From positions 466,159 to 504,361 of the forward strand of contig NZ_KQ970261.1 of assembly GCF_001579045.1 (NCBI RefSeq): 38,203 bases of DNA, read 5' to 3'. Shown one piece after another: positions 1 to 7,865 of this stretch; the first letter of the stretch is position 1, and each line of letters starts with the position of its first letter. The translations under genes were made by a program, and so were the position numbers. Below the pieces are notes generated by a model. It searched no databases. It was not told the origin of the DNA and was given only the letters and a program-made list of their open reading frames with translations. This DNA is from Streptococcus mitis (GTDB lineage Bacteria; Bacillota; Bacilli; Lactobacillales; Streptococcaceae).

Positions 1-3000
1 GTTGAGGCAGATTGTGACGAAAGCTTAGATGCTGACAAGCTCACTGAGTTGCTTGCTGAGGCTGACTCTGAGGCTTTCTTAGCTGCTGATTCACTTACTG
101 ACTTGCTGGTTGAAGCCGATTGTGAGTAAGCAAGAGAAGCTGATCGGCTAGTTGAAGTACTTGCAGACGTTGATTTGTAAATCGAGTCTGATACAGTTGG
201 TGTCACATCAGTATACGTATTATCTTTATAAGTAATTCTTACTTTTCCATTTGAAAGCATGCTATATCCAGCATCTCCCGCTTTAATACGATTTGCAACT
301 TCAGGGTTTGAAGCTCTCACCGCAGCAATAACAGCTCTCTTATCGTCTTCAGTCAAGGTAGTTGCATTGGTTACTTGCACTGTCGGAGGTGTAACAGCTG
401 GGAATTTATCTTTCAATTGACCTTGCGCCAATCTAAGATTATTTCCTTGAGACCAATTGTTTGAAAGATCTCTAACTATAACCGATCGTTTAATCCGATT
501 TCCACTATTATATGGCAAATCTAATCTAATGTTACCTTGATTCTCACCAGTGTCAATGATGTAAGGACTAGCCTCTGTAGCTACCGTAGGAGTATAATTG
601 AGATTGGTTAGAGTTGCCCTTCCCCAACCATCTTCAAGTATATTCCCGCTGGCAATAGTAGTGCTACCATTGCTGTCACCTATTTTCACTTCAGTTTTGT
701 CAATCTTTCCACTGTTATCACTAAATTTAGTAATAAAGCGCAGTTGATCACCTGAATAGAAAATATATTTCTTCCTAACACCATCTTCAATTTCGAATGG
801 AACGTCTTCCCATTGACCAGTTGTAGGATTTTTTACTTGCACAGTTGTCGTAGCAACAGGTTTAACTGTGTCACGAACCGTGAAGGTTACAGGTACTTCA
901 TCTGTTGAGCCATCTGGATATGTTACTACTACTGTACGTCTTACTTGATTATTGTTAACAGTTGGAGTTTCTCCGGCTTTCCATGCGTAAGTCGTTGCTG
1001 TTCCTGCTGTTGTACCTGTAGTTGGTAAAGCAGTTCTGTTCGCAATATAAAACTCTGGTGAATCTGAATCATATACTGTTGATCCATCAGCAGTTAAGTA
1101 TACTCTAGCATTTGTCGCAGCTTCTGGAGCATACTTATCAGACTGCTTACGGAACTCAATCTGGATATTGGCGTTATTAGCAGCGGTACTGGCTCCATTG
1201 TTATTCGTTAAGTTCGATCGATCATATCCAGAAATATAACGACTCCAGGTGTTACTAGCAGCGTCATTAGCAACTGACTGATTTTTACCTACATGACCTG
1301 AAATATTTACCTTATACGGATTAGTAGCTGTCGCATTTCCATCTTGTCCCAAATTATTAGATTTATTGGTAAAATTGATACTTGTTCCATTACCAGAAAT
1401 GTTAGCACCATTAACCTCAAAATCAGATTGTGGAAGTCCAGTTTGGGAATCACTTCTTACCTTAATCTTATCCAAGCGACCGCTGTTATCTGTCAAGTTG
1501 ACATCAACACTAAAGTCTTCTTCACGATAAACGATAATCTTACGTGGATTAGTGTTGTCGATTACCGCATTACTAATCGGTGTTAAACTAGTAATTTGTG
1601 GTGCTACTGTATCTGGAGCTTGTGCTGTTCCAGTAGCTGGCGCCCCATCAGAGTTGAAGTTGTAACCTGTTGCTGTAACTGGGCTAAGGTCTTTAACTGT
1701 TGGTTCTGCAATAGAGACCATACCAGTACTTGAATTAAGCGTTACTCCTGATGGAAGTGTATCTGGCGTTTGCCACTGATTTCCAACTTTGTTTACGCTG
1801 ATATTAGTAGCAGTAGTACTATCTGTAGGTGTGTAAGCGACCTTAAGTCGATCCGTATTTGCCTGTGGAGTAATTGTGACACTACCATCGTTTGGTGTGC
1901 TAATTTGAGGAGCTGCAGGTGGATTTTCTCTTGCGACATTTTCAAAGAAGACTTCTTTGGTATCGATAGAGTCTTGTCCTTCATTATCTTTATAGACAAC
2001 TTGGACTTCTTTTGTCAATCCAACTTTACCACTTGTAATGGTTGCACCGGTCAAACCATGACTGTTCAAAACTTCTTGTTTTTCAGCTTCTGTTAGGCTT
2101 GTGCCCAATCTGCTCTTGTCTATTGTCGCAGGCAAGGTTAGGTAGACTGTTTTCCCATTATAAGTCGCTTTTACAGCCATATCTTCATGGTCACCTGAAC
2201 CAAACTCTGTAGCATTTCCTACCCAGTTTACAGAAGCGACATGCAAGTTCGCAAGGTCATTGCTTTTTCCAGAAGCAACAAGGTTCGTATTTGGTAGAAC
2301 TGCTGCCCCACTACCGTTTTGGTTTACTTGTGTTTTATAATCGTTCGGATTATTCGGCATCGCAAATCTATCAACAGTTGACGATACATCTTTAAAGCCT
2401 TGGATTACGGATGCCGCAGAAGGGATAGGCGTCCCTTTGGCGATTTGATTTGCAGTACGTCCTTCATTAATGACAGGTTCATAGATATCTGACTGGGTGA
2501 CAATACGGAAAGGAATATTATAAGTACCTGCTCCTTTAACTTTCGCTGTCAGATTATAGTGCCCTTTGGCCAGTCTAACAGCTCCATTTGGACGTGTATT
2601 TGCTGTATACCTGATTGAAGCACTGTCATTTGAAACTCCATCAATTGCATATGTCACTGTTCCACCAGGTGCTGATGTTTTAGTTCCATTCAGTCGATCA
2701 TAAATATCTGCAATCCGGTTAAGAGAATCTGGGACGACAAGGTCGTTTAATGTTCCCCATTTCAGGAAGGTATTCGGCACACCGTCCTTCAATTGCAAGT
2801 AGTAACGTTCCTGAGAACCGTTCATCTGCATATAGTTTCTATGACGTGAGTTTTCCAAAGAACGGAAACCAGCCATATAGTAGTCCTTGGTATCTGTAGG
2901 ACTTGTCGTTGTATAAGTGATACGGTATCCTTCGAAACGGGCAGAACCCTTAGGGTGGAAGGCATAGACGTTTGCGGTTGCATCTTCAATTGTTTTAAAA

Positions 3001-4763
3001 GCAAAGTCACCTGCTTTTTTCACTTTATCAGTAATTTTATCTGTCTGATAAAATGCAGATGGATCTCTATGAGCAAAGTCATCCAAAGATGTTAAATTTC
3101 CTTTTCCGACACCGCCTGGTCCAACACCACTGGCATCGTTATAGTAGAAAGAGCCACCGTTGTTATTGGCATTCCCGACAGCCCAACGCATATCACCTTG
3201 CTTGCGGTTAGTACGGAAGGCCGTGTCGCCATTTCCGCTACCCAAAAGGTTCCATCCACCACTTTGATTATCTTTTTGATAGAAGCTCATCTGGGTGATG
3301 GTGTGGCCTTTTGGTACAGTAAAGTAGAAGTATGGGTTATCGTGTGGTTCTCCACCATCGTTAAAGATAACTTCCCACTGAGTTGTTTGCCCCGAACGAG
3401 TGGCCGTCATATAGACTTGGCTTTTAATATCTGATACTTGAACACGAGTGGCAACATTGGTTTTCCCTGGCGGTCTACCATTTGCCTGTCGTCCCTGAGT
3501 CGCATAAAGGAAGGTTCCTTCTTTATAGATTCCTCTTGCCAGAGAGTTGTGGGCGGTTGCATCAGCTTCCGTTACTACATATCCAACTGTAGCTGTGGAG
3601 AAATTATAAGTTGCACTGTTAGGATCGTTTTCAGCTGCACCTCCTGGCGCCTGTCTGAAACTTACCCCTCGCTCCATTAGCATACCATTGAAATGACTAC
3701 GTTTACCGTTATTAGCACGTTGAACGGCATTGGCGATTGAAGCTTCTGCAGCTTTTGCTTGCTTGATAACTGCTGTAAGGTCAGCATTTGGAGTTTTCAG
3801 CGCTTCTTCGATAGCTGTTACGGCTGCGTTAACTTTAGTAACTGCTGAATCCATATTAGGTAAACCGATAGACTTAGCGAGGGATTCACCCATAGAGGCT
3901 GAAATCTTAGAAAGACGTTTGCGGTCTTCTTCAGCCTTTTTCGTTGCTGTCGCATCTGCAGATGCTGCAACCGCTGCATCTGTTGTTGCTGTCGTCAAGC
4001 TATTTGCTACAGACGTAGGGGCGTCCAGGCTTTGACCGATGTGCGCAATCGCAGTCAAGTTACGATTGATAGTATCAGTAAGAGCTGTAGTTGGTACTGG
4101 TTCTTCCTTACGAGTAGAAGCTGCACGATCTGTAACCGTCTCTGAAGAAGCAGTTGTCACAGACTCTGCAGTTGCAGGTTTGCTTGATTCTGAACTTGTT
4201 GCTGATTGACTAGCTGATTCACTTAGAGAAGCTGATTCGCTAAGAGAAGCTGACTCGCTAAGAGAAGCTGACTCACTGAGAGATTTACTTGCGCTTTCTG
4301 ATAGGCTTTGAGATTGACTATCGTTTTCTGACAGACTTTGAGACTGAGTCGTAGACCCTGACTCTGGCTGACTAGCAGTTGCTGCTCCTTCTTCTGTCTT
4401 GTTTTTTACTGTCCCTAGGACTGCTGAATCTTTCAAGGCAAGAGGTTTTTCTCCTCCTACTTCTTTTTCAACCGTTACATTCTCATTTGCATATACAGGA
4501 CCTTGAGTAGCCATCGCTCCCCCAAGCACCGTCCCAGCTGCTGCTATCCCTCTCAGGATATCCAAGCCTGTCAAAGTACTTGAGTTGTGTTCTTCCACAA
4601 CCTCTGTCACGACTTGAGCAGCATCTACACCGCCGCGTAAGACTTTAAAGAGTCCAAATTGAGAAGTTGAGGCACGCAGCCAATGTTTACCTGACTTGAT
4701 CAATTTGAAACGGGTCACACGATCCGTCTCTCTATATTCACCGTTTTGGCGCCTAAAAAACAT
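1..4763 (-). CDS. Serine-rich repeat surface adhesin (accessory Sec substrate), N-terminal 1587 codons; C-terminus outside window
   Basis: A cell-surface glycoprotein adhesin of the PsrP/GspB/Fap1 type, by established family knowledge O-glycosylated and exported by SecA2/SecY2. I read the minus frame triplet by triplet from the ATG at 4763 to base 1 and found no stop. Residues 1-90 form the long signal peptide with the KxxKSGKxWLRASTSQFG motif and a Gly/Ala-rich hydrophobic stretch. Residues about 131-192 are a first SxS repeat block (LSESAS units). Residues about 216-358 are Ala-rich and helical. About 360-800 is a beta-type region, the likely ligand-binding part. About 1050-1100 and 1300-1360 hold two related modules sharing DNSG(R/K)(L/I)DK, and a YPDG motif lies near 1285. 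From about 1528 a second Ser-rich block begins and runs off the window. The LPXTG anchor and the accessory Sec genes are not visible. A good Shine-Dalgarno (GGAAAGGA) precedes the start. The ligand is unknown. Confidence 0.93.
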   Translation of the reverse strand, partial: MFFRRQNGEYRETDRVTRFKLIKSGKHWLRASTSQFGLFKVLRGGVDAAQVVTEVVEEHNSSTLTGLDILRGIAAAGTVLGGAMATQGPVYANENVTVEKEVGGEKPLALKDSAVLGTVKNKTEEGAATASQPESGSTTQSQSLSENDSQSQSLSESASKSLSESASLSESASLSESASLSESASQSATSSESSKPATAESVTTASSETVTDRAASTRKEEPVPTTALTDTINRNLTAIAHIGQSLDAPTSVANSLTTATTDAAVAASADATATKKAEEDRKRLSKISASMGESLAKSIGLPNMDSAVTKVNAAVTAIEEALKTPNADLTAVIKQAKAAEASIANAVQRANNGKRSHFNGMLMERGVSFRQAPGGAAENDPNSATYNFSTATVGYVVTEADATAHNSLARGIYKEGTFLYATQGRQANGRPPGKTNVATRVQVSDIKSQVYMTATRSGQTTQWEVIFNDGGEPHDNPYFYFTVPKGHTITQMSFYQKDNQSGGWNLLGSGNGDTAFRTNRKQGDMRWAVGNANNNGGSFYYNDASGVGPGGVGKGNLTSLDDFAHRDPSAFYQTDKITDKVKKAGDFAFKTIEDATANVYAFHPKGSARFEGYRITYTTTSPTDTKDYYMAGFRSLENSRHRNYMQMNGSQERYYLQLKDGVPNTFLKWGTLNDLVVPDSLNRIADIYDRLNGTKTSAPGGTVTYAIDGVSNDSASIRYTANTRPNGAVRLAKGHYNLTAKVKGAGTYNIPFRIVTQSDIYEPVINEGRTANQIAKGTPIPSAASVIQGFKDVSSTVDRFAMPNNPNDYKTQVNQNGSGAAVLPNTNLVASGKSNDLANLHVASVNWVGNATEFGSGDHEDMAVKATYNGKTVYLTLPATIDKSRLGTSLTEAEKQEVLNSHGLTGATITSGKVGLTKEVQVVYKDNEGQDSIDTKEVFFENVARENPPAAPQISTPNDGSVTITPQANTDRLKVAYTPTDSTTATNISVNKVGNQWQTPDTLPSGVTLNSSTGMVSIAEPTVKDLSPVTATGYNFNSDGAPATGTAQAPDTVAPQITSLTPISNAVIDNTNPRKIIVYREEDFSVDVNLTDNSGRLDKIKVRSDSQTGLPQSDFEVNGANISGNGTSINFTNKSNNLGQDGNATATNPYKVNISGHVGKNQSVANDAASNTWSRYISGYDRSNLTNNNGASTAANNANIQIEFRKQSDKYAPEAATNARVYLTADGSTVYDSDSPEFYIANRTALPTTGTTAGTATTYAWKAGETPTVNNNQVRRTVVVTYPDGSTDEVPVTFTVRDTVKPVATTTVQVKNPTTGQWEDVPFEIEDGVRKKYIFYSGDQLRFITKFSDNSGKIDKTEVKIGDSNGSTTIASGNILEDGWGRATLTNLNYTPTVATEASPYIIDTGENQGNIRLDLPYNSGNRIKRSVIVRDLSNNWSQGNNLRLAQGQLKDKFPAVTPPTVQVTNATTLTEDDKRAVIAAVRASNPEVANRIKAGDAGYSMLSNGKVRITYKDNTYTDVTPTVSDSIYKSTSASTSTSRSASLAYSQSASTSKSVSESAAKKASESASASNSVSLSASKLSSQSAS

Positions 4764-4822
4764 ATTTTTAGATTCCTTTCCATTTGTTTTTATGTGTATT
4801 TAGCAATGAAATACCAAACTAT

Positions 4823-4851
4823 ATTATACACTTTGAATCCAAGTTTTTCAA
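4823..4851 (-). promoter_or_regulatory. Promoter of the serine-rich adhesin gene
   Basis: On the minus strand a TTGAAA (4851-4846) and a perfect TATAAT (4828-4823) are separated by exactly 17 bases. They lie about 60 bases upstream of the adhesin ATG. The flanks are very AT-rich. No operator is obvious. Confidence 0.75.
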
Positions 4852-5126
4852 TACTATACAAAACATTTTTACCTAAAAAAAAAAGTATTTTACATGCATA
4901 TTATTGCTTTTTGTTCTATTTTTTATAAAGATACTTTAAATTATTATTCAGAGCCATTTTTGGCTTTAAATTTGAGTTTTTATGTTATTAAATTTAGAAA
5001 TATTAAATTTTTATTACAGAAATTCGACAGCAAATTCCTAAAATTTTTTATAAAAGTTTGATTTGATTTTGGTATTCGTTTGTTAATATGTTATATATTT
5101 GTTTCGTCATTTGAATACTCTGTTTT

Positions 5127-5171
5127 ATACGCAATGAAAATCTATGAGCGGGTTAGAAAGCTAAGCACAGG
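5127..5171 (-). repeat. Degenerate BOX-C remnant
   Basis: This stretch matches the reverse complement of a BOX-C end (ATACTCAATGAAAATC...) at roughly three quarters of positions, including CAATGAAAATC and AAGCTA. It points the opposite way to the intact BOX 84 bases downstream and looks like an old, decayed copy. Confidence 0.6.
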
Positions 5172-5254
5172 TAAGTCACTGCACTACTTTGATACTCTCC
5201 ATCAATCAGAAAACAATATAAACCATCGGCAATTTACGGTGAGCCCATTAATTA

Positions 5255-5359
5255 ATACTCTTCGAAAATCAAATTCAAACCACGTCAGCGTAGCCTTACC
5301 GTACTCAAGTACAGCTTGCGGCTAGCTTCCTAGTTTGCTTTTTGATTTTCATTGAGTAT
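5255..5359 (+). repeat. BOX element, A-C form (no boxB)
   Basis: It begins with the boxA terminus ATACTCTTCGAAAATC, contains the GTCAGCGTAGCCTTACCGTA core (BOXA1R primer region) and ends with the boxC terminus GATTTTCATTGAGTAT. The ends are complementary and fold into one long hairpin. About 105 bp, non-coding. Confidence 0.92.
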
Positions 5360-5649
5360 AACATACAATCTTGCCTTCAGTTTCAAATCAATATTTAAAA
5401 CTATCGGAGACACGTCTTGTGATTTACTTTTTGTTTGGTATGAAATTTCGTTTATTCCATCTATGTTAACATACTTATAGAAACAATACTTTAAAACCTT
5501 GGTGTACTCTTCTATCTTCAATAAACTATATCTTCCAATTAAAAAATCACATCAAGTTAAAACAAATCGATTGGGAGATGGGAGATTTAAGGCAATTTCT
5601 AACACTGTTTCAGAAAATATATTGTACTATCTCAGATTCAATCCACTAG

Positions 5650-5688
5650 AAAAAAACAGATTATTCCATCTGATGCGGAAAAATCTGT
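5650..5688 (-). terminator. Rho-independent terminator of the rpn locus
   Basis: On the minus strand ACAGATT-T-TTCC pairs with GGAA-T-AATCTGT and is followed by a run of seven T. It begins 16 bases after the stop of the extra rpn tail, so the tail, not the intact gene, carries the transcription terminator. Confidence 0.85.
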
Positions 5689-5703
5689 CATTGTTCTACT
5701 GAT

Positions 5704-6075
5704 TTATAAAAATTCCTTAAACTCAGCTACAGTCATGCCTAATTGCTGGCTGGCAACCTCAGATGGCAGCAGACCTTGACGAACCATATCCAGAAAAGCA
5801 AAAAGTTTTCCACGCTCCAGTCCCTGTTCAATACCACGCTCTAAACCTTTTTCTTCAGCTTGTTCCAAGGCATAGTCATGAGCGAGTAAGGCTTGTTCTT
5901 CTCGCATACGTAGTTGGCTAAACATCTTTCTGTCCTCCTCAGACCAGCTCTTATAGTCCAGCAGTTGGTCTGCTTGGCTGATGGCTCGCTCGGGTTCTTG
6001 GGTAAAGGGTTTATTCCCGAAAAACTCCAACCATGGTTTACGAACCTTATCTTTGCTGGTTTCTCTGTATTTTTT
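5704..6075 (-). pseudogene. Tandem 3' fragment of an rpn gene (extra C-terminal tail unit, possibly expressed)
   Basis: Just after the stop of the upstream intact rpn gene, the sequence re-enters the same gene at the codons for KYRETSKD and runs to its own stop. It repeats the C-terminal part: EFFGNKPFTQEPERAISQAD, the SWSEEDRKMFSQLRMREEQALLA segment in nearly identical form, a short ExG tetrapeptide stretch, and an end domain (LGMTVAEFKEFL) that differs from the intact copy. No nuclease domain is present. The start is uncertain: TTG at 6030 gives 108 aa, but an ATG at 5925 has AGGAGG (5939-5934) eight bases upstream and would give a 73-aa tail protein. It is either debris from recombination at the 3' end or a stand-alone tail protein. 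Confidence 0.75.
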
Positions 6076-6080
6076 AGGTC

Positions 6081-6413
6081 TTATTTATAATGGTCTTTCA
6101 ATAGTGACTCAAATTCAGCGACCGTCATGCCTAATTGCTCGCTAGCAAATTCGGAAGTTAAAACATGTTGGCGCACTAAATCAAGAAAGGTAAATATTTT
6201 CCCACTCTCCAGTCCCTGTTCAACGCCTTCTGCTCGTCCTTGTTCAAGACCCTCTGCAAGACCACGTTCTAAGCCTTGTTCAATACCTTCTGCACGACCA
6301 CGTTCAAGACCACGCTCCAGTCCCTGTTCAACCCCTTCCGCCCTAGCAGTTTCCAAGGCATAGTCCTGTGCTAACAAGGCTTGTTCTTCTCGCATACGTA
6401 ATTGACTAAACAT
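6081..6413 (-). CDS. Possible internal in-frame product: Rpn C-terminal tail protein (RpnS-like)
   Basis: What is seen: ATG at 6413 in the rpn frame, preceded by GAGGAGG with AGGAGG at 6427-6422 and an eight-base spacer, stronger than the SD of the full gene. The product would be 110 aa: MFSQLRMREEQALLA, the Gly-every-fourth repeats and the end domain, without the nuclease. What is known: E. coli Rpn genes encode a small C-terminal protein from an internal start that restrains the toxic full-length nuclease. The same role here is inference. The same SD-ATG arrangement is kept in the downstream tail fragment. Confidence 0.45.
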   Translation of the reverse strand: MFSQLRMREEQALLAQDYALETARAEGVEQGLERGLERGRAEGIEQGLERGLAEGLEQGRAEGVEQGLESGKIFTFLDLVRQHVLTSEFASEQLGMTVAEFESLLKDHYK

Positions 6414-7091
6414 TTTCCTGTCCTCCTCGGACCAGCTTTTATAGTCTAGCAGTTGGTCTGCTTGGCTGATGGCTCGCTCGGGTTCCTGGGTAAAGGGTTT
6501 GTTCCCAAAAAACTCCAACCACGGTTTGCGAACCTCGTCTTTGCTGGTTTCTCTGTATTTTCTTAATTCCAAGAATGCCATCTTAACCAGATGGTTTTCC
6601 TGTCCATTGTTTGTAATTGTTAAAACCTCACCTGTCGTGTCCTCGCGCATACTAAAACTATGAAAAGCTTGCTCATCTGAGAAGTAATTACTATCTACAA
6701 TAGCGATTGCGTAAACTGGTGCGATGTGTTTATAGCTCTGGTGGGTATCGCCTTCACGTTGGCGAATTTTTTCTAGGTTTTGATTGACCTGACTACATAG
6801 ATAAGCCCACAAGCGATTGATGAAAAAATTCTGATGATGCACTTGAATCTCAATAATTACCTGAGTTCCATTATCCAACTCCGCTAAAACATCTATACTG
6901 GTATAGAAATCTTGGGCTGAATAAGGCAGAGAAGGTAGTACATGAATATTGCTTCCCTCTAAAATAGTTACATTTTTGGCTGGTAAATCCAGCATATCGC
7001 GAATAAATTGACAAGTGATTTCTGGATTGCTAAAGATTTTCTTAGCAACCAAATCGTTGGTCGGGCTGATGCCCGGATGACGTACAGTCAT
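6081..7091 (-). CDS. Rpn-family PD-(D/E)XK nuclease / putative transposase
   Basis: A 336-aa member of the Rpn (YhgA-like) family, DNA nucleases linked to recombination and phage defence. The N-terminal start TNDLVAKKIFSNP is typical. The catalytic core is visible as Asp67 (SIDVLAEL) and the IEIQ motif (Glu81, Gln83). A linker with many E/R/Q follows, then about twelve tetrapeptides with Gly at every fourth place (EQG, ERG, AEG), and a short end domain with LGMTVAEF. I chose ATG 7091 because AAGGAG lies eight bases upstream and the family starts here; the longer upstream reading has no such support. Inside the gene, ATG 6413 (residue 227) has AGGAGG exactly eight bases upstream, which could yield the 110-aa tail alone. 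The 12-bp periodic tract could change length without losing frame. Confidence 0.88.
   Translation of the reverse strand: MTVRHPGISPTNDLVAKKIFSNPEITCQFIRDMLDLPAKNVTILEGSNIHVLPSLPYSAQDFYTSIDVLAELDNGTQVIIEIQVHHQNFFINRLWAYLCSQVNQNLEKIRQREGDTHQSYKHIAPVYAIAIVDSNYFSDEQAFHSFSMREDTTGEVLTITNNGQENHLVKMAFLELRKYRETSKDEVRKPWLEFFGNKPFTQEPERAISQADQLLDYKSWSEEDRKMFSQLRMREEQALLAQDYALETARAEGVEQGLERGLERGRAEGIEQGLERGLAEGLEQGRAEGVEQGLESGKIFTFLDLVRQHVLTSEFASEQLGMTVAEFESLLKDHYK
6180..6360 (-). repeat. 12-bp periodic tract coding Gly-every-fourth repeats in rpn
   Basis: About twelve consecutive tetrapeptides of the form xExG (VEQG, LERG, LAEG, RAEG, IEQG). At DNA level this is an imperfect 12-bp repeat prone to slippage in whole units. 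The downstream tail copy has a shorter tract. Confidence 0.8.
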
Positions 7092-7106
7092 ATTTCTTCT
7101 CCTTTC

Positions 7107-7135
7107 ATTATAGCACATTTTTAAATCTAGGTTCA
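7107..7135 (-). promoter_or_regulatory. Promoter of rpn (extended -10)
   Basis: TGC-TATAAT on the minus strand (TATAAT at 7112-7107) forms an extended -10. The -35 is weak (TGAACC, 7135-7130, 17-base spacer). The transcript would have a very short leader before the AAGGAG. Confidence 0.6.
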
Positions 7136-7733
7136 CTAGATTCTCTGCTACTATCTATTTATTCGGAAAAAGAAAGGAAATTGGTAGCAAATTTAAAACA
7201 ATTCTATTCTTCTTCATTTCATTCTCAAATTTCCGGTCACAATCCACTTCACACTCCTCTTAAGAAACACAAGAAGATTACCTGCAATTCAAGCATTGTA
7301 TCTCCTGTAAAACAAAATGTGAGCAAATGGAAATTCCAGCAAAACTTACTCTGATAACCGTTTCCAATGTCTAGTTGGAATGATTAAAAGAAATGAAATA
7401 AATGATAAAAATTCTCATAGAACCCTATCAAACGACACAATCTAAGGATAACCAGAAATCAAAGGGTGACTTTAGAAGTTAATCAATTAGGTAGTTGATA
7501 TGATATAAATTTATGTAGAGAGTCACCAAATTTTGTTAGATGTAAAGCAAATCCTTCATCAAGTGCTGACGAGAATGTAGCTTCAGACTAAAATACCATA
7601 ATACATTGAAGCTGGAATAATACTCTATGAATTCTAAACATTGCTAGAAATTGATGTGACTTTCCTAATCGATTTGTTCGTGTCTTATTTCAATCTACTA
7701 CACTTGACAATATCATTCAAATCTACTGTAAAC
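7136..7733. other. Gene-free region between rpn and the glycosyltransferases
   Basis: About 600 bases with stops in all frames and no recognisable gene. One GGTGACT/AGTCACC inverted pair (7465-7471 and 7521-7527) encloses 49 AT-rich bases. It could be debris of an old insertion, but I could not identify a source. Confidence 0.5.
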
Positions 7734-7771
7734 AAAAAAGGACATTCTGATTAGCAGAACAGTCCTTTTTT
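7734..7771 (-). terminator. Terminator downstream of the glycosyltransferase pair
   Basis: AAAAAAGGAC (7734-7743) pairs with GTCCTTTTTT (7762-7771), with an inner TTCTG/CAGAA stem. It lies about 95 bases past the stop of the second glycosyltransferase. Strong and symmetrical, so it may also work on the plus strand. Confidence 0.88.
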
Positions 7772-7865
7772 CATATTTATAATTAAGAGCAATTTTTTTG
7801 TTCTATAAACACAAGGATTTTTTGAACTCACCAAGTTTTATAGCTAGACTCTGATTGCCCATAGA

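Larger units (their letters stand above)
4852..5703. other. Gene-free AT-rich region between adhesin and rpn
   Basis: About 850 bases with no convincing gene. It contains a degenerate BOX-C remnant (5127-5171), a complete BOX element (5255-5359) and the rpn terminator (5650-5688). A short minus-strand open stretch near 5375-5551 has no start except TTG and runs into the BOX; it may be gene debris. A weak AGCC/GGCT hairpin sits near 4951-4965. Confidence 0.6.

Noticed and set aside
3730-4035. Ala/Val-rich plus-strand ORF and other plus-strand ORFs in 1-4763
   Set aside because: They are shadows of the continuous minus-strand adhesin frame.
5080-5325. Plus-strand 81-aa ORF
   Set aside because: It spans the degenerate BOX and the intact BOX; coding is implausible.
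5330-5521. Minus-strand ORF with TTG start
   Set aside because: It runs into the BOX element, has no Shine-Dalgarno and no recognisable family; at most gene debris.
6127-6363. Pro/Arg/Ser-rich plus-strand ORF
   Set aside because: It is the antisense of the Gly-every-fourth repeats of rpn.
7355-7371. Possible CcpA cre-like site (TGATAACCGTTTCCA)
   Set aside because: The spacing is one base off the cre consensus and there is no gene directly downstream.
7465-7527. GGTGACT/AGTCACC inverted repeat as possible ISlet ends
   Set aside because: Only 63 bases, no target duplication and no similarity I recognise.
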